From Mesotaenium endlicherianum (taxonomy: Eukaryota; Streptophyta; Zygnematophyceae; Zygnematales; Mesotaeniaceae): DNA of 34,775 nucleotides. The position numbers and the translations under genes were made by a program. Positions 34,001 through 34,775 of the stretch are shown here, piece by piece; within the stretch, counting starts at the first letter, position 1, and each line of letters opens with the position of its first letter. Below the pieces are notes generated by a model that made no database searches, was not told where the DNA came from, and saw only the letters and a list, made by a program, of their open reading frames with translations. The DNA lies in assembly GCA_009602735.1 (NCBI GenBank), contig WELA01005391.1:33710-68484 (forward strand), given 5' to 3'.

Positions 34001-34217
34001 GCACGCCTTCACGCGCACCTCCTCTCCTCCCCAAACAGTGTCTACCTCCCTCATCTCCCTCTCACTTGGAACTGGACCGTGCTCCGGCTGCAGGCCTCTG
34101 ACTCCTGCCACTCATGAAGCTCCACGCCCTTTTCCACACGGAGCGGGGGGGCGCGGGGCGGCAGTGAGGGACGGTCCATCACGCGGCACTCTGATAGATG
34201 CAACTGGGCCAGCTGCT
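31007..34217 (-). CDS. Unidentified multi-exon gene, tentative, crossing a duplicated segment
   Basis: Short minus-strand exon candidates with AG/GT borders are 34217-34183 (QLAQLHLSECR, phase 1 in, 0 out), 33597-33539 (VAPTLQRCGLGRRVIQRIL, 0 in, 2 out) and 33006-32950 (ELTRRGICDIAALSSPRL, 2 in, 2 out). These three join in phase with introns of 585 and 532 bases, typical for this window. The second and third recur identically at 32369-32311 and 31778-31722. Further left, 31264-31214 (read as LSLSRHSEKPSSSLW in phase 2, or TLESEPSLGEAKQFSLG in phase 0) and 31054-31007 (DEQLTRQGQPAAE, weak donor) could continue it. No family is recognised. Confidence 0.4.
31703..32929. repeat. Direct repeat of 1,227 bases, copy 1
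   Basis: The copy starts TCCTCTCTGGGCAACTCACT and ends GGGGGGGCGCGGG. It appears identical to the segment beginning 1,228 bases further right. It holds candidate minus-strand exons at 31722-31778 and 32311-32369. It also contains a short cluster of CCCTAA-type motifs at about 32650-32715. Confidence 0.95.
32930..32930. other. Single undetermined base at the repeat junction
   Basis: One N separates the end of copy 1 from the start of copy 2. In copy 2 the corresponding base after its last shared position is G (34158), after which the sequence differs. Confidence 0.95.
32931..34157. repeat. Direct repeat of 1,227 bases, copy 2
   Basis: This appears to be an exact second copy of 31703-32929, including its microsatellite-like and CCCTAA-rich parts. 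Perfect identity over low-complexity intronic sequence fits a very recent duplication or, more simply, two overlapping contig ends that were not merged. Confidence 0.95.
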
Positions 34218-34775
34218 CTGCTGGCACTCCCGCATAACATAAGAGAGGCGCAAGCCTCTTTCCATGTACGGGAGTACTCCATGCAGAAAAGCAGACATCC
34301 CTGCCGAGCGCACGCACGCATGCAGTCGCGCCGCGTCTGTGGTTGAGAGCTGACGCCGGCCATGGGATGCCAGGCCCCGGGACGCAACATGATCTTCGGC
34401 AAAGAAAGAGAGGGAGAGTGCAGCCCCTCTAGCAACTCCCCCCGGACGCACACACGCATCTGCCGGCCCTCGGCTGCCTGCCAGGCACAGGCCGTCCATG
34501 TGCAGTCCCGAGTACAACACACACAGCCAGGCTTCTCCTCCTGCTCCTCCTCCTGCTCCTCCTCCTCCTCCTTCTCTTCCTTCATCTTACGTCTCAGGCA
34601 GACCTCTTTTCCTGCGCGAAGGGGGTGGGGGACAGCACCCTTGAAGCACGCGCGCCACCCAGGCCTTCCCCTAGGCCTGGGGCACAAGCACACCCACACG
34701 CGCACGCACACGGACGCGCACGCCTAAATACACGCTAGCACCTCACAGCCCGCGGCCCTGACCCCCCCCCCCCCC
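34218..34775. other. Right-edge sequence with pyrimidine and CA-rich tracts, ending in poly-C
   Basis: No confident exon is seen beyond 34217. A CTCCTG/CTCCTC tract occupies about 34535-34580, CA/GC-rich alternating sequence about 34685-34722, and the window ends in 14 C. The sequence probably continues intron or intergenic DNA of the gene to the left. Confidence 0.5.

Overview
The window looks like nuclear DNA of an intron-rich, GC-rich unicellular eukaryote, most likely an alga or related protist. Three multi-exon genes can be followed by GT-AG junctions with consistent codon phase, with introns of roughly 0.3-1 kb. Exons are GC-rich and introns carry GT/CA runs, GGCT runs and poly-G tracts. 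There is no operon structure and no bacterial-type gene spacing. The lineage cannot be fixed from sequence alone; a green alga, cryptophyte or haptophyte would all fit.

Layout. (1) About 149-7036, minus strand: a split gene for a helical-repeat (HEAT/ARM-like) protein I cannot name. It runs off the left edge, which starts in 69 G. (2) 7915-15285, plus strand: an MRS2/CorA-type magnesium channel in eight exons. The Gly-Met-Asn signature is assembled across the last intron, and exon 3 carries a very large Gln/Ala/Glu-rich insertion. (3) 16265-23140, minus strand: an 11-exon, 473-residue secreted or surface-anchored protein of the TroA/periplasmic-binding-protein-like superfamily, complete with signal peptide and hydrophobic C-terminal tail. 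It contains a 14-nucleotide microexon. The two metal-related genes lie tail to tail, 979 bases apart.

(4) About 23.9-30.3 kb: an AT-rich island without a convincing intact gene. It holds a 32-base direct repeat pair, a fold-back element with arms of about 225 bases, two LTR-like tandem copies of about 0.67 kb, an 81-base tandem pair and scattered decayed open stretches, mostly on the minus strand. (5) 30328-30606, minus: a probable small protein or last exon. (6) 31.0-34.2 kb, minus: candidate short exons of a further unidentified gene. This part holds a 1,227-base segment present twice in tandem with one N between the copies, probably an unmerged assembly overlap. The window ends in poly-C.

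Functionally, the recognisable pair is a Mg2+ channel and a metal- or chelate-binding surface protein. Whether they act together is not shown by the sequence. Gene models were built by eye from splice signals, codon phase and family knowledge, so exon borders in genes 2 and 3 are firm and those in genes 1 and 6 are partial.
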